The notes beneath the pieces were generated by a model. The model had not been told where the DNA came from and searched no databases. It saw only the letters and a list, made by a program, of their open reading frames with translations. 34,427 bases of DNA, taken from the IMG/VR virus record IMGVR_UViG_3300032309_000152, positions 1 through 34,427 of that record; one strand, 5' to 3'. The stretch's first letter is position 1; every line of letters starts with the position of its first letter. Position numbers and translations under genes: made by a program. The DNA comes from a virus. Shown here piece after piece: positions 22,740 to 29,879 of this stretch.

Positions 22740-22909
22740 CCAGACAAGATGCAATCAAAGATTTATCTCATGGTGAATACTGTTGCTACTGTACTGAGCA
22801 AAAGACCTACGGCTCATGCTGTGGAGAAAATCACTTCGTACCTTTCGAGGATTTATACGAGGAAGACAAAGAAGAAATGATTAAAGAGTATTTAAGTAAA
22901 GGAAAATAA
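22736..22909 (+). CDS. Small Cys-rich early protein
   Basis: The product is 57 residues from ATG 22736 (overlapping the prior stop as ATGA). The core GEYCCYCTEQKTYGSCCGENHF has five Cys and a His, likely one or two metal sites. The C-terminus is a charged helix (YEEDKEEMIKEYLSKGK). It sits directly before the ERF gene and may be a recombination accessory or an anti-host protein; neither is shown. Confidence 0.75.
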   Translation: MTRQDAIKDLSHGEYCCYCTEQKTYGSCCGENHFVPFEDLYEEDKEEMIKEYLSKGK

Positions 22910-22910
22910 A

Positions 22911-23513
22911 ATGGTACACAAGAAGTTAATGGCAGCAAGAATGGCTTTGCAAGAAGCAACACTTAAAAAGTCTGGTCACAATAAATTTGCTGGCTACAGT
23001 TACTTTGAACTTGGTGACTTTATCCCAACGATTACCGAGATTTTTTATAACATCGGTTTGTGTGGTGTAGTGTCTTACGATTCTGAGATAGCAAGTCTGA
23101 CAATTACTGACACAGACGATGGAACTAGCCTTGTCATTACATCACCTATGGCAGATGCCAATCTAAAGGGATGCCATCCTATCCAGAACCTTGGTGCAGT
23201 CGAAACATACACCAGACGCTATCTGTGGGTTACAGCAATGGAAATCGTTGAGCATGACGCTCTTGATTCCTCTGCGCCAATTAAGGAACAAGTAATCATC
23301 ACGCCAGCACAAGGCATCCGAGATGAGTTAGATATTGAAATACTAAAGTATCTTGACGAATTAGCAGTTGAACTGATTGCTATTTGTGAGAAAGACCCCA
23401 AGGCAGCTTGGGTAAGGTTGGAGAAGGAGAACTTAGAAGCAGACCAGAAGGTTGCTCTATGGACTCTGATGCCAAGTAACGTGAGAAGCGCAATTAAGAA
23501 AGCAAAAGGTTAA
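22911..23513 (+). CDS. erf: ERF-family single-strand annealing protein
   Basis: The product is 200 residues. KSGHNKFAGYSYFELGDFIPTI (20-41) and IQNLGAVETYTRRYLWVTAMEIVEHDALD (91-119) are the hallmark blocks of the Erf/essential recombination function family. These bind single-stranded DNA and anneal complementary strands in recombination and genome circularisation. P22 itself uses Erf for circularising headful-packaged DNA, which fits the P22-like virion here. The C-terminal part is variable. The ribosome binding site AAAGGA precedes ATG 22911. It is followed by an SSB-like protein and a nuclease, a compact recombination set. Confidence 0.9.
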   Translation: MVHKKLMAARMALQEATLKKSGHNKFAGYSYFELGDFIPTITEIFYNIGLCGVVSYDSEIASLTITDTDDGTSLVITSPMADANLKGCHPIQNLGAVETYTRRYLWVTAMEIVEHDALDSSAPIKEQVIITPAQGIRDELDIEILKYLDELAVELIAICEKDPKAAWVRLEKENLEADQKVALWTLMPSNVRSAIKKAKG

Positions 23514-23514
23514 T

Positions 23515-23757
23515 ATGGAATACGACAACACAAACAGAGGCTCACTCTTTAAGAATGACCGCAAAGACGATGCAAAGTTTCCTGATTACAAAGGAAGCAT
23601 TAACGTAGATGGAACAGAATACTGGCTCTCTGCTTGGATTAAATTAAGCAAGGATGGGAACAAGTTTATGTCTCTGTCTCTGAAAAATAAAAACGCAGAT
23701 GCTGCTTTGAATAAGCCTAAAAAAGCATCGTTTGATGAGTCAGAAATTCCCTTCTAA
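23515..23757 (+). CDS. Small ssDNA-binding-like protein with SSB-type C-terminal tip
   Basis: The product is 80 residues. The first 60 residues are beta-rich (NRGSLFKNDRKDDAKFPDYKGSI, EYWLSAWIKLSKDGNKFMSLSLK), a small barrel-like pattern. The end is FDESEIPF, closely similar to the DDDIPF tip by which bacterial SSB recruits repair proteins. It directly follows the ERF gene. I infer a minimal phage SSB or ERF partner that can dock host SSB-interacting enzymes. Confidence 0.75.
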   Translation: MEYDNTNRGSLFKNDRKDDAKFPDYKGSINVDGTEYWLSAWIKLSKDGNKFMSLSLKNKNADAALNKPKKASFDESEIPF

Positions 23758-23761
23758 TCAA

Positions 23762-24124
23762 ATGCGAAATTCTCTGGCTAGTCATACAGACTTCAGAGAT
23801 TTCGCTAACTTGATACAAAGTAATCCTCACTTCTTGCCTAGCAATATAGACATGATATGCGAAAGGAGAGGACACTTCTTAATTGGTGAATGGAAGAAGC
23901 CAAGTGAGAATATGGCTACTGGTCAGCAATTGCTACTCAAGGCTTTTGCTCAAGTGCCTAAATTTACTGTGCTGGTCATCATTGGTAACACAGACAAAGA
24001 ACAAACTGAAGTTGGAGATGTGTTTCAAGTGGTGCTAGGCAGATGCGTAAAGATAGGAGAAGGTCTTGATTTCCTAAAAGACTTTTATGTCATGTGGTAC
24101 GAATTTGCAAACTCGAAAGGATAG
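23762..24124 (+). CDS. Putative PD-(D/E)XK nuclease of the recombination cassette
   Basis: The product is 120 residues from ATG 23762; a start at 23735, overlapping the previous gene, would give 129. Neither has a clear ribosome binding site, so the start is uncertain. Key residues are NIDMICERRG (Asp 30), FLIGEWKK (Glu 43 - x - Lys 45), then MATGQQLLLKAF (Gln 55/56), then strand FTVLVIIG. This D...ExK...Q order is the PD-(D/E)XK nuclease core. It would supply resected ends for the ERF protein next door. The family name is not certain. Confidence 0.7.
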   Translation: MRNSLASHTDFRDFANLIQSNPHFLPSNIDMICERRGHFLIGEWKKPSENMATGQQLLLKAFAQVPKFTVLVIIGNTDKEQTEVGDVFQVVLGRCVKIGEGLDFLKDFYVMWYEFANSKG

Positions 24125-24126
24125 TT

Positions 24127-24432
24127 ATGTCATATGCAAATATAGAGATGAAGATAATTCAATGGGCAGAAGCTAGAAAAATTATTCCTAACAGCACACC
24201 AGAAGTTCAGCTTCTTAAAGCAATGTCAGAGATTGGAGAACTTGCAGATGCAACGATTAAAAATGACGAGGATGCTATTGTTGATTCTGTTGGTGATGTC
24301 ATGGTCTGCCTTATTAACTACTGTGTTTTGCAAGACATAAACTTAGTACAATGTATGGAAATAGCATACGACCAAATTAAGAATCGTAGGGGTATTCTTT
24401 TGCCTAACGGAGTGTTCCAAAAAGAAGTATGA
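24127..24432 (+). CDS. MazG-like nucleotide pyrophosphohydrolase
   Basis: The product is 101 residues, start ATG 24127 with AAAGGA upstream. LLKAMSEIGELADATIKNDEDAIVDSVGDVMVCLINYC carries the ExxE (35, 38) and DxxxD (53, 57) metal-binding pattern of the all-alpha MazG/dUTPase-like superfamily. It would remove selected (d)NTPs, or lower alarmone levels during infection as proposed for other phage MazG proteins. The end overlaps the next start by 4 bases. Confidence 0.83.
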   Translation: MSYANIEMKIIQWAEARKIIPNSTPEVQLLKAMSEIGELADATIKNDEDAIVDSVGDVMVCLINYCVLQDINLVQCMEIAYDQIKNRRGILLPNGVFQKEV

Positions 24433-24503
24433 GTCTTGTTTTTGACATAAAGATGCTCTACGATTTAGTTGCAACAATACGTTGTCTAAGGAGAACATTA
24501 TGA
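24429..24503 (+). CDS. 24-residue possible micro-protein
   Basis: ATG 24429 overlaps the MazG-like stop and the TGA at 24503 overlaps the next ATG, as in a coupled operon. The sequence is MSLVFDIKMLYDLVATIRCL then RRTL. It may be real or a coupling reading frame only. No other support. Confidence 0.35.
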   Translation: MSLVFDIKMLYDLVATIRCLRRTL

Positions 24504-24721
24504 AATTTGAAATGGAAATTGGCTTTAGCGAGCATGAGAAAATTACAGTCGAGACATGGGACTTTGACAAAATTCAAATCATCCAAGACTTTATTGCTTT
24601 TCAAGAAGAACACGGCTGGGCAGTTGAATATGAAGCAGTTGAACTTGATGATGATGATATTGAAGAAACAGAAGAAGAAGAAGTCCCAGTCTTTGCCTTA
24701 AACGCTCATGAGCCTTTGTAA
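24500..24721 (+). CDS. Acidic small protein ending the rightward operon
   Basis: The product is 73 residues, MKFEMEIGFSEHEKITVETWDFDKIQIIQDFIAFQEEHGWAVEYE, then an extreme acidic run (ELDDDDIEETEEEEVP). The start has a perfect AAGGAG. The acidic tail mimics the charge of DNA, so a DNA-mimic inhibitor is possible; this is inference only. Its stop lies one base from the stop of the oppositely directed gene. Confidence 0.75.
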   Translation: MKFEMEIGFSEHEKITVETWDFDKIQIIQDFIAFQEEHGWAVEYEAVELDDDDIEETEEEEVPVFALNAHEPL

Positions 24722-24722
24722 G

Positions 24723-24866
24723 TTACTTTGACAATAGATAAAGCCCCACATTGCTAAAACTGTACCCTGCGTACACGATAGCCATGTAGGGGTTTTCTTT
24801 TATAAGTTGCTCACCAGCAATGTAGGCATATATTGCCCCTGTGAGAACAATTAACCAAGCACTCAT
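24723..24866 (-). CDS. 47-residue membrane micro-protein
   Basis: ATG 24866 to TAA 24723 encodes MSAWLIVLTGAIYAYIAGEQ, then LIKENPYMAIVYAGYSFSNVGLYLLSK. There are two probable membrane segments, residues 3-18 and 28-45. It ends one base from the rightward operon's last stop and closes the leftward late transcript. The ribosome binding site is weak. Unknown function; a superinfection or lysis accessory role is possible. Confidence 0.62.
   Translation of the reverse strand: MSAWLIVLTGAIYAYIAGEQLIKENPYMAIVYAGYSFSNVGLYLLSK
24744..24801 (+). terminator. Probable terminator of the rightward operon, inside an antisense gene
   Basis: CCCCACAT (24744-24751) pairs with ATGTAGGGG (24784-24792, one bulge). 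An inner hairpin TGTAC/GTACA (24761-24765 with 24771-24775) lies within, and TTTTCTTTT follows. It lies within the membrane micro-protein gene on the other strand. Confidence 0.55.
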
Positions 24867-24897
24867 ACTGTTTTATTCTTTATTGTCTCTATGAGGA

Positions 24898-25887
24898 CTA
24901 AAACGCAGATACGTCAATCACTTCACCCCTGAACTCGATTAACCCATCATCAAACCGATGAACCAGCTCGGGCCAAAGCAATTGACCATTGAAAAAATTA
25001 AGTACAGCAAAACCTGACCTATGGTTGCTTGGGTTAAGTTCAGCATATGTAAATTGTGGGCCATCAATCTCAGCCAATGTTCCACAGTCGACCCCAAAAC
25101 GATTTCCTCGAAGGTCTTGGAATGGGGTCACCTTGAGGGCATGAAGGTGTCCACAGACAGTTGAAACGCCCGCATTGAGGGTTGACGTGTGGGTAGCGTG
25201 AATTCCATTCTTATATCGGTGTTTGATAATTACTTCACTAGTAGGCCATACTGCCCAACAAAATTCCCAATCTAAGAAGTGGTCTGTTAACTTAAAACCC
25301 AATACCTCTTTAAACTGTGGTGCGTGTTGCGCTAATCTATTGCCAAACCTAACGTCATGATTTCCCCATGTCCACAGTAGCTTTACATTGTGCCTTGCTG
25401 CTTTGGCTACTTCCTCAATCTCACCCAACGCAGCTTGCGTAGCTTTAAGTTCTTGAATGACAGTAGTCGCTGGTTGTTCAGTTACATCATGGCGGCTTAT
25501 TGAAGCCCCGTCAAAGGCGTCCCCATTGCATATGACCGCATGAGGAGCAAGCTCTTGTATCATATACAGAAGCCCTTTAAACGCTGTTGACCTTTGACTA
25601 GGAATAAAGTGAGCGTCAGAGAAAACAATCACAGTACCATCTAGTATGCCAAGGTCAATCTGTTTTAAAGGAGAAAACGATTGTTTCCGAGCATCATACA
25701 TAGCACCTCTATAGTCTGCTGCGGGCAATTTAGTATCATGGAATTTTTCCATGTTACGCCTACGATAGTGAACAGACCTCTCTGATATTTGAAGAATCTT
25801 TGCTAACTTTGCAACAGATTGATGCTTTTCCCACAAAGCAATAAATTCCTCATCTGAACATTTTTCAGTGTGATTTTGAGACGCCAT
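24898..25887 (-). CDS. HTH-metallophosphoesterase
   Basis: The product is 329 residues. Residues 12-47 form a helix-turn-helix (HQSVAKLAKILQISERSVHYRRRNME). The calcineurin-like phosphoesterase core follows: SDAHF (Asp 91, His 93), NGDAFDG (Asp 123), WGNHD (175-178), His 223 and CGHLH (246-249). All metal ligands are present. Such phage enzymes may act on DNA ends, RNA or cyclic nucleotides; the HTH suggests action on nucleic acid. It overlaps the HExxH gene by 23 bases and lies at the far end of the late transcript. Confidence 0.88.
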   Translation of the reverse strand: MASQNHTEKCSDEEFIALWEKHQSVAKLAKILQISERSVHYRRRNMEKFHDTKLPAADYRGAMYDARKQSFSPLKQIDLGILDGTVIVFSDAHFIPSQRSTAFKGLLYMIQELAPHAVICNGDAFDGASISRHDVTEQPATTVIQELKATQAALGEIEEVAKAARHNVKLLWTWGNHDVRFGNRLAQHAPQFKEVLGFKLTDHFLDWEFCWAVWPTSEVIIKHRYKNGIHATHTSTLNAGVSTVCGHLHALKVTPFQDLRGNRFGVDCGTLAEIDGPQFTYAELNPSNHRSGFAVLNFFNGQLLWPELVHRFDDGLIEFRGEVIDVSAF

Positions 25888-26248
25888 TGGAATTCCTATA
25901 AAGTAAATTCTCTAACAGGTTAATAACTCTATGCTCTTGCATCTCAATATCTTCTTCTGAAGACTTAGGGTCACTAGCTACAGTCATCAAGTCATGCAAA
26001 AAGATATGCAATACTTCATGCAAAGCAGTCTTATCTATGCTCTCTGGAGTTATCTTTTCAGCCCCAAAGTCACCTAAACGATACACAGCCAATCTTGCAC
26101 TAGGGGTAAACTCAACTGAAGCCATTGCTTGCTTGGCAGGTTTAGTCCCTTTTTCTATTCTCCAATCACCAAGACTTAACACTTGTTGCCACTTTTTGAT
26201 ACTTTGTGCAAAGTAAGCAGCATCATGGGGTGTAGGAATGTTGGGCAT
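25865..26248 (-). CDS. Small HExxH metallopeptidase-like protein
   Basis: The product is 127 residues. ALHEVLHIFLHDL holds HEVLH (77-81) with a further His-Asp at 85-86, a zincin or SprT-like metal site. The N-terminal half (FAQSIKKWQQVLSLGDWRIE, AMASVEFTPSARLAVYRLG) resembles the strand layout before the metal helix in this class. There is no signal peptide, so it acts in the cytoplasm if active. It is placed between endolysin and phosphoesterase. Confidence 0.75.
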   Translation of the reverse strand: MPNIPTPHDAAYFAQSIKKWQQVLSLGDWRIEKGTKPAKQAMASVEFTPSARLAVYRLGDFGAEKITPESIDKTALHEVLHIFLHDLMTVASDPKSSEEDIEMQEHRVINLLENLLYRNSNGVSKSH

Positions 26249-26278
26249 TTCAACACCTTATAGGATATTTGTTACAGT

Positions 26279-26776
26279 TTAGTTTAAAAACAAAGCTACT
26301 TCAGCCTTACGTCTTTTGACAAGTCCTGCTACTTCTTTCCCGCCCGCCTTAGTCCACGACATAAAAGCCTCGGCAGCACCTTGCCAATCCTCACGATTTA
26401 CCTTCATGCGGATAGTAGAGCGTTGGTAATTACCTAACCCAGCGTTGTAGGCAAAAGAGACAACAGCGTCGAATTTGCTTTGATGGTTAACAAGATTAGG
26501 AGACAGTCGAAGAACACCACGTTCAAAAGAATTGATGTCAACTTTGAACAACTCGACCAGTTCATCTTTAGACCAAACACGATTGTCTTCCTCTTTGAGT
26601 GGATAGTCAGACCTGATAAGATTACCATCTTTACGGGCGTTTGGAAGGGCTAATTGGTCAGCATACATAGCGTGACCCCAACCAACAGTCCAAATTGACG
26701 CAGAGCATCTATAAGGCTTGTTTCTATAGCCTTCAAAGAAGTGCATCAAGTCCTCACCAGCCTTACTAACTTTCAT
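26279..26776 (-). CDS. Endolysin, GH24 lysozyme
   Basis: The product is 165 residues. The catalytic motif FEGYRNKPYRCSASIWTVGWGH gives Glu 15, Cys 24 and Thr 30, the E-8-D/C-5-T triad of T4-like muramidases, with Cys in place of Asp as allowed in this family. AVVSFAYNAGLGNY and VKRRKAEVALFL are the usual later blocks. It lacks an N-terminal signal, so it needs a holin to reach the wall. It overlaps the holin-like gene by 4 bases. Confidence 0.93.
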   Translation of the reverse strand: MKVSKAGEDLMHFFEGYRNKPYRCSASIWTVGWGHAMYADQLALPNARKDGNLIRSDYPLKEEDNRVWSKDELVELFKVDINSFERGVLRLSPNLVNHQSKFDAVVSFAYNAGLGNYQRSTIRMKVNREDWQGAAEAFMSWTKAGGKEVAGLVKRRKAEVALFLN

Positions 26777-27276
26777 TTCTTAGACCAAGAACGTGACCCA
26801 AACCAGAATCCAATGATGCCTCCAAGCATTGCCATCTCATCTGTGGAGAAAATAATGTCAGAAACTCGGATTAAATCGTCCATGCTAGTGACCAAACTAG
26901 GACGGGAATAAACGTAGTAAGCAATCCAAGCATTGATAGAACATAGTTCCAAAACAAAGATATAGGTCACTACAGGGCGTACAGTACCAACAAAGTTCAC
27001 TACCCATGTAGAAGCACGTTCTAAGACCTTCTCATCGTGCTTGAGAGCCGCTTCAGTCATCTGGGCATCTGTTTGCATGGCAATCTGGTCTGTGCGAATT
27101 TCCTCAACTTTCTGTTGGGCAATAAACCCCTGTGCTGCCAGTTGCAACTCTCTCTCAGTCTGTATTTGAGCCAAGGCTAACTCATGCTTTTGGTCTGCTT
27201 TATTCTGAAAGTAATCCAGTAGTTTTGGTAAACCAGAAATTAAAAGACCGCCTAGTGTTGAGAATAGAGAAAGCAT
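26773..27276 (-). CDS. Holin-like membrane protein (3TM type)
   Basis: The product is 167 residues. A short hydrophobic N-terminus (FSTLGGLLISGLPKLL) is followed by a long charged helix (residues 25-88). Then come two membrane segments: about 98-123 (GTVRPVVTYIFVLELCSINAWIAYYV) and 148-162 (MAMLGGIIGFWFGSRS). The TVRP block and layout match the 3TM phage/GTA holin family. Direct coupling to the endolysin supports this. Confidence 0.77.
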   Translation of the reverse strand: MLSLFSTLGGLLISGLPKLLDYFQNKADQKHELALAQIQTERELQLAAQGFIAQQKVEEIRTDQIAMQTDAQMTEAALKHDEKVLERASTWVVNFVGTVRPVVTYIFVLELCSINAWIAYYVYSRPSLVTSMDDLIRVSDIIFSTDEMAMLGGIIGFWFGSRSWSKK

Positions 27277-27283
27277 AAAGTCC

Positions 27284-27433
27284 TTAAAAGGGAAGTTTAG
27301 ACAACAAGTAATTCACAATTCTGTCTGAAAGAAAATTGGGTAGGACTTTAATAACATCTATCAACAAATTCGTACCCCACCAAGCACCAATGATTTTAAA
27401 AGCCATGTCAGCTTGCTTTTGATATTCATTCAC
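27284..27433 (-). CDS. 49-residue lysis-region micro-protein (GTG start)
   Basis: GTG 27433 overlaps the stop of the 162-residue gene and the frame ends TAA 27284. The sequence is MNEYQKQADMAFKIIGAWWG, then TNLLIDVIKVLPNFLSDRIVNYLLSKLPF. It is amphipathic with one weak membrane stretch. It fills the gap before the holin-like gene. It could be an antiholin or membrane accessory; uncertain. Confidence 0.55.
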   Translation of the reverse strand: MNEYQKQADMAFKIIGAWWGTNLLIDVIKVLPNFLSDRIVNYLLSKLPF

Positions 27434-27918
27434 CAACCACACCTGACCTGAGCGCAATGGTCTATTGCTTGAAAAATTCCAAATGCCACAAGAACAAAAA
27501 CAACAATAATCCCACCAATAAGTAAGCCCATCTCTAATTCTTCTTGCTCTTTCTTCTTCTTACGGGCTAATTCTTCTTTCTCTCTACGAGCATTGTGAGC
27601 ATCTTCTACGTCCATAGCAGAAGCACGAGCCTTAATCTTCTGCCAAACATCCATCTTGTTAGACTGAAAGAATAACATCTGAAGTTCTTTTTCGAAGGTT
27701 GCTGCTTGGTCTAAAGCCATCTCTATCTGAAGTGCTGTACCCATGCTAGAGCCACCCTTCTTGGCAGACACTACGGCTTTGGTAGCCTCACTCTTGGCAT
27801 TGAAATACTTACCCAATAAAGGCCCGAGCGAAGCTACATCATCAACAGTTTTTGAAGCCTGTTTAATGAGTTTTACAGCACTCTGGATGCCTTCTAGGGC
27901 TACTTCTGGGCTAATCAT
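27430..27918 (-). CDS. Lysis-region protein with C-terminal membrane anchor
   Basis: The product is 162 residues. An N-terminal helical part (EGIQSAVKLIKQASKTVDD) leads to a highly charged coiled coil at about 105-130 (NARREKEELARKKKKEQEELE). One strong membrane span at 131-152 (GLLIGGIIVVFVLVAFGIFQAI) follows, then CAQVRCGW outside. It would be anchored with its bulk in the cytoplasm. Similar proteins occur near lysis genes in environmental podoviruses; spanin-like or assembly roles are both possible. Confidence 0.75.
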   Translation of the reverse strand: MISPEVALEGIQSAVKLIKQASKTVDDVASLGPLLGKYFNAKSEATKAVVSAKKGGSSMGTALQIEMALDQAATFEKELQMLFFQSNKMDVWQKIKARASAMDVEDAHNARREKEELARKKKKEQEELEMGLLIGGIIVVFVLVAFGIFQAIDHCAQVRCGW

Positions 27919-28055
27919 TTCTTTTCAATCTTTTTCCACTCTAGGCAATAAACTTTTCTGTTGTAAACATCACCTGTCCAGCCCCACCTAACACATCTGT
28001 ATTCAACCGATGTAAGGAAAGCAGATTGCAATAATATAGCTGCAAGATATGACAA
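27915..28055 (-). CDS. Small secreted Cys-containing protein nested after a membrane micro-gene
   Basis: TTG 28055 to TGA 27915 gives 46 residues. MSYLAAILLQSAFLTS looks like a signal peptide, followed by VEYRCVRWGWTGDVYNRKVY and CLEWKKIEKK with two Cys. The stop overlaps the next ATG. The first half overlaps the 32-residue gene in another frame, like Rz1 inside Rz. The start codon is the weak point: no ribosome binding site is visible. Confidence 0.55.
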   Translation of the reverse strand: MSYLAAILLQSAFLTSVEYRCVRWGWTGDVYNRKVYCLEWKKIEKK

Positions 28056-28101
28056 AACAAATAAGAAAAGCTAAAGCAATAATAGGCTCTAGCCAATCCA
28101 T
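28003..28101 (-). CDS. 32-residue single-span membrane micro-protein
   Basis: ATG 28101 overlaps the stop of the 74-residue gene (TAATG) and the frame ends TGA 28003: MDWLEPIIALAFLICFVISC, then SYIIAICFPYIG. It is one long hydrophobic helix with three Cys. Its size and position in the lysis block suggest a pinholin-like or accessory membrane peptide, or simply a coupling frame for the secreted protein overlapping it. Confidence 0.5.
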   Translation of the reverse strand: MDWLEPIIALAFLICFVISCSYIIAICFPYIG

Positions 28102-28325
28102 TATTTTTTTATCAAAGTCTGCCATATAGCACCAGCAGCCATCACCAAGCCACCTATCCAGAGCATAGGCTTAGCAAGTGAAGCAACCCATCCCAACACC
28201 TTAACTGCTCCTTGTGCGGCTTCTATGGCCTCTACAAGACCCTTGGTGTTGTCGTCAATTCTGTCAACCTTTTTCTCAACAGCAACCAAACGATTGTAGA
28301 TTTGCTCGTGTGATACTTCACTCAT
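28101..28325 (-). CDS. XhlA-like membrane-anchored lysis protein
   Basis: The product is 74 residues. The N-terminal coiled coil (EQIYNRLVAVEKKVDRIDDNTKGLVEAI) is followed by a C-terminal hydrophobic segment (VLGWVASLAKPMLWIGGLVMAAGAIWQTL). This layout is like the XhlA/haemolysin family, which helps holins. It overlaps the Gly-rich fibre gene by 4 bases. It could itself be a holin. Confidence 0.65.
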   Translation of the reverse strand: MSEVSHEQIYNRLVAVEKKVDRIDDNTKGLVEAIEAAQGAVKVLGWVASLAKPMLWIGGLVMAAGAIWQTLIKK

Positions 28326-29227
28326 ACGTCACCTGTGTTTGTAGATGGGAAAGCTCGTCCAGAACCCCAAATAATTCTTACTGCACCACCACCGCCAGCC
28401 ACACCGACAGTTATGCCGCTACCATACTGATACCAGAAGCCACCACCGCCACCGCCTCCATAAGCACCACCAATTGCGTTTGAGCCATCAGCACCACCTG
28501 AGCCACCATAGCCGTCTATGTGATAAATAGTGTCTGTTGCGCCAGCACCGCTAGTTCCTTGTCCTAAGATTCCAGTACCGCCACCAGAACCACCTTCGCT
28601 AATACTATAATTTTGGTTTGTTGCGCCACCACCTCCACCACCGCCAGAGCCATTAGCACCATTGATGCTTCCAGCAGTACCGCCCAATCCACCTGCGCCT
28701 GAATAGCCAGCAGCACCACCACCACCTGCGCCAGCATATGAGGCGTAACTTAGTAAAGTGCTACCGCCATTTCCACCCGCACCGCCAGTAGCACCAGCAG
28801 ATGCACCAGTTGCGCCATTAGTGCCTCCTGCGCCTCCTGCGCCACCAGCGACACCACCCGCACCGCCTGTACCTCTTGCAACGCTACCGCTAACAAAGTA
28901 GCTATCACCACCTGCGTTTCCGTTGGCTTGTGTACCATTAGAGCCAACAGCACCACCAGCACCCACAACAACTGTGTAAGTATTTCCTGCTGTGACAGCG
29001 TAATTATTCAGATAAGAAAGACCACCACCTCCACCGCCTCCACCATTAGTTTTGCTAGATGTAACACCAGTACCACCAGAGCCTCCACCGCCAATACAAA
29101 CAACACAAACTGAAGTTACACCTACTGGACAAGTCCATGTGTAAGTTCCAGCAGTCGTGAAGGCTATCTGGCTACCGATAGTAGTAGAACCACCAGCAGT
29201 TTGAAAAGCGTTGAGTGCGGCAAACAT
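28322..29227 (-). CDS. Gly-rich tail fibre/adhesin
   Basis: The product is 301 residues. After a short start (MFAALNAFQTAGG) comes FTTAGTYTWTCPVGVTSVCVVCIGGGGSGG. Long Gly/Ala/Ser runs (GGGGGGGG, GGAGGAGGTNG) follow, ending in VAGGGGAVRIIWGSGRAFP. The TWTCPVGVTS..V...GGGGGG block is the glycine-rich domain of phage and environmental adhesins. Gly-rich loops as in T4-like Gp38 adhesins contact the receptor. It is coupled to the upstream fibre gene (TAATG) and is likely a receptor-specificity gene. Confidence 0.82.
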   Translation of the reverse strand: MFAALNAFQTAGGSTTIGSQIAFTTAGTYTWTCPVGVTSVCVVCIGGGGSGGTGVTSSKTNGGGGGGGGLSYLNNYAVTAGNTYTVVVGAGGAVGSNGTQANGNAGGDSYFVSGSVARGTGGAGGVAGGAGGAGGTNGATGASAGATGGAGGNGGSTLLSYASYAGAGGGGAAGYSGAGGLGGTAGSINGANGSGGGGGGGATNQNYSISEGGSGGGTGILGQGTSGAGATDTIYHIDGYGGSGGADGSNAIGGAYGGGGGGGFWYQYGSGITVGVAGGGGAVRIIWGSGRAFPSTNTGDV

Positions 29228-29871
29228 TATGGTGTGTATCCTTGAGATATAGAACCATACCAGTTAGTTCCATCAGACACAAAAGACAATATGTCCATTC
29301 TTCCTGCTGTTGCAGTTATTGTCGGTGCGCCAGCAGAATTAAACTTAACACCAGTAAAGGTAGCAGTCCTATTACCAGTTCCATCTTGCCTAAGTAAGAG
29401 AACAAATGACTTACCAGCAGTAGCAGTAGGCATAGTAAAAGTGCAGTTGCCTGTCAATGTTGCTGTCTGAACAGTACCGCTAGTTAACGTAATCGTCTGT
29501 GCTGTTCCTGTGTTTCCAATGGCAACAACACTCTCAACATAGTTTGTAACAGTTGGGTTTGTCAGAGTCTTGTTGGTTAGTGTCTCTGTACTTGATGGGG
29601 TAACATAGTCAGTACCAGCAGTAGCAACACTAAACGCAGATGTTCCGTTACCCTTGACAATTCCTGTTAGCGTACCAACACCAGTACCTCCAGCAGATAC
29701 AGCCGTGTAGTCACCAGATGTACCTGATTGCCAATCTTTCAATTGAGCCATCAATGTACGGATAGCATTATTGATTCCAGATGGCGCACAGCCCTCGTCA
29801 ATGTTAATGCCAGAAATATCTGTATTGCTGTTAGCGGTGCTGCTGTACTCTGAGATTTTTGTCTTTGGCAT
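29227..29871 (-). CDS. Tail fibre protein
   Basis: The product is 214 residues. MPKTKISEYSSTANSNTDISGINIDEGCAPSGINNAIRTLMAQLKDWQSG is a very common fibre N-terminus in environmental phages (the APSGINNAIR block). The middle has short strand repeats (VTPSSTETLTNKTLTNP), and the end is FTMPTATAGKSFVLLLRQDGTGNRTATF..VKFNSAGAPT, a beta domain ending WYGSISQGYTP. The ribosome binding site AAGGACTAAT lies before ATG. It likely anchors the Gly-rich adhesin that follows. Confidence 0.83.
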   Translation of the reverse strand: MPKTKISEYSSTANSNTDISGINIDEGCAPSGINNAIRTLMAQLKDWQSGTSGDYTAVSAGGTGVGTLTGIVKGNGTSAFSVATAGTDYVTPSSTETLTNKTLTNPTVTNYVESVVAIGNTGTAQTITLTSGTVQTATLTGNCTFTMPTATAGKSFVLLLRQDGTGNRTATFTGVKFNSAGAPTITATAGRMDILSFVSDGTNWYGSISQGYTP

Positions 29872-29879
29872 ATTAGTCC

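Noticed and set aside
24507-24701. 64-residue plus-strand frame overlapping the acidic gene
   Set aside because: Shifted-frame shadow of the acidic protein; Lys run from GAA codons read out of frame.
28380-29100. Low-complexity CCACC-rich tract as a non-coding repeat
   Set aside because: It is the Gly-rich adhesin on the minus strand, with an open frame, a coupled start and recognisable ends.
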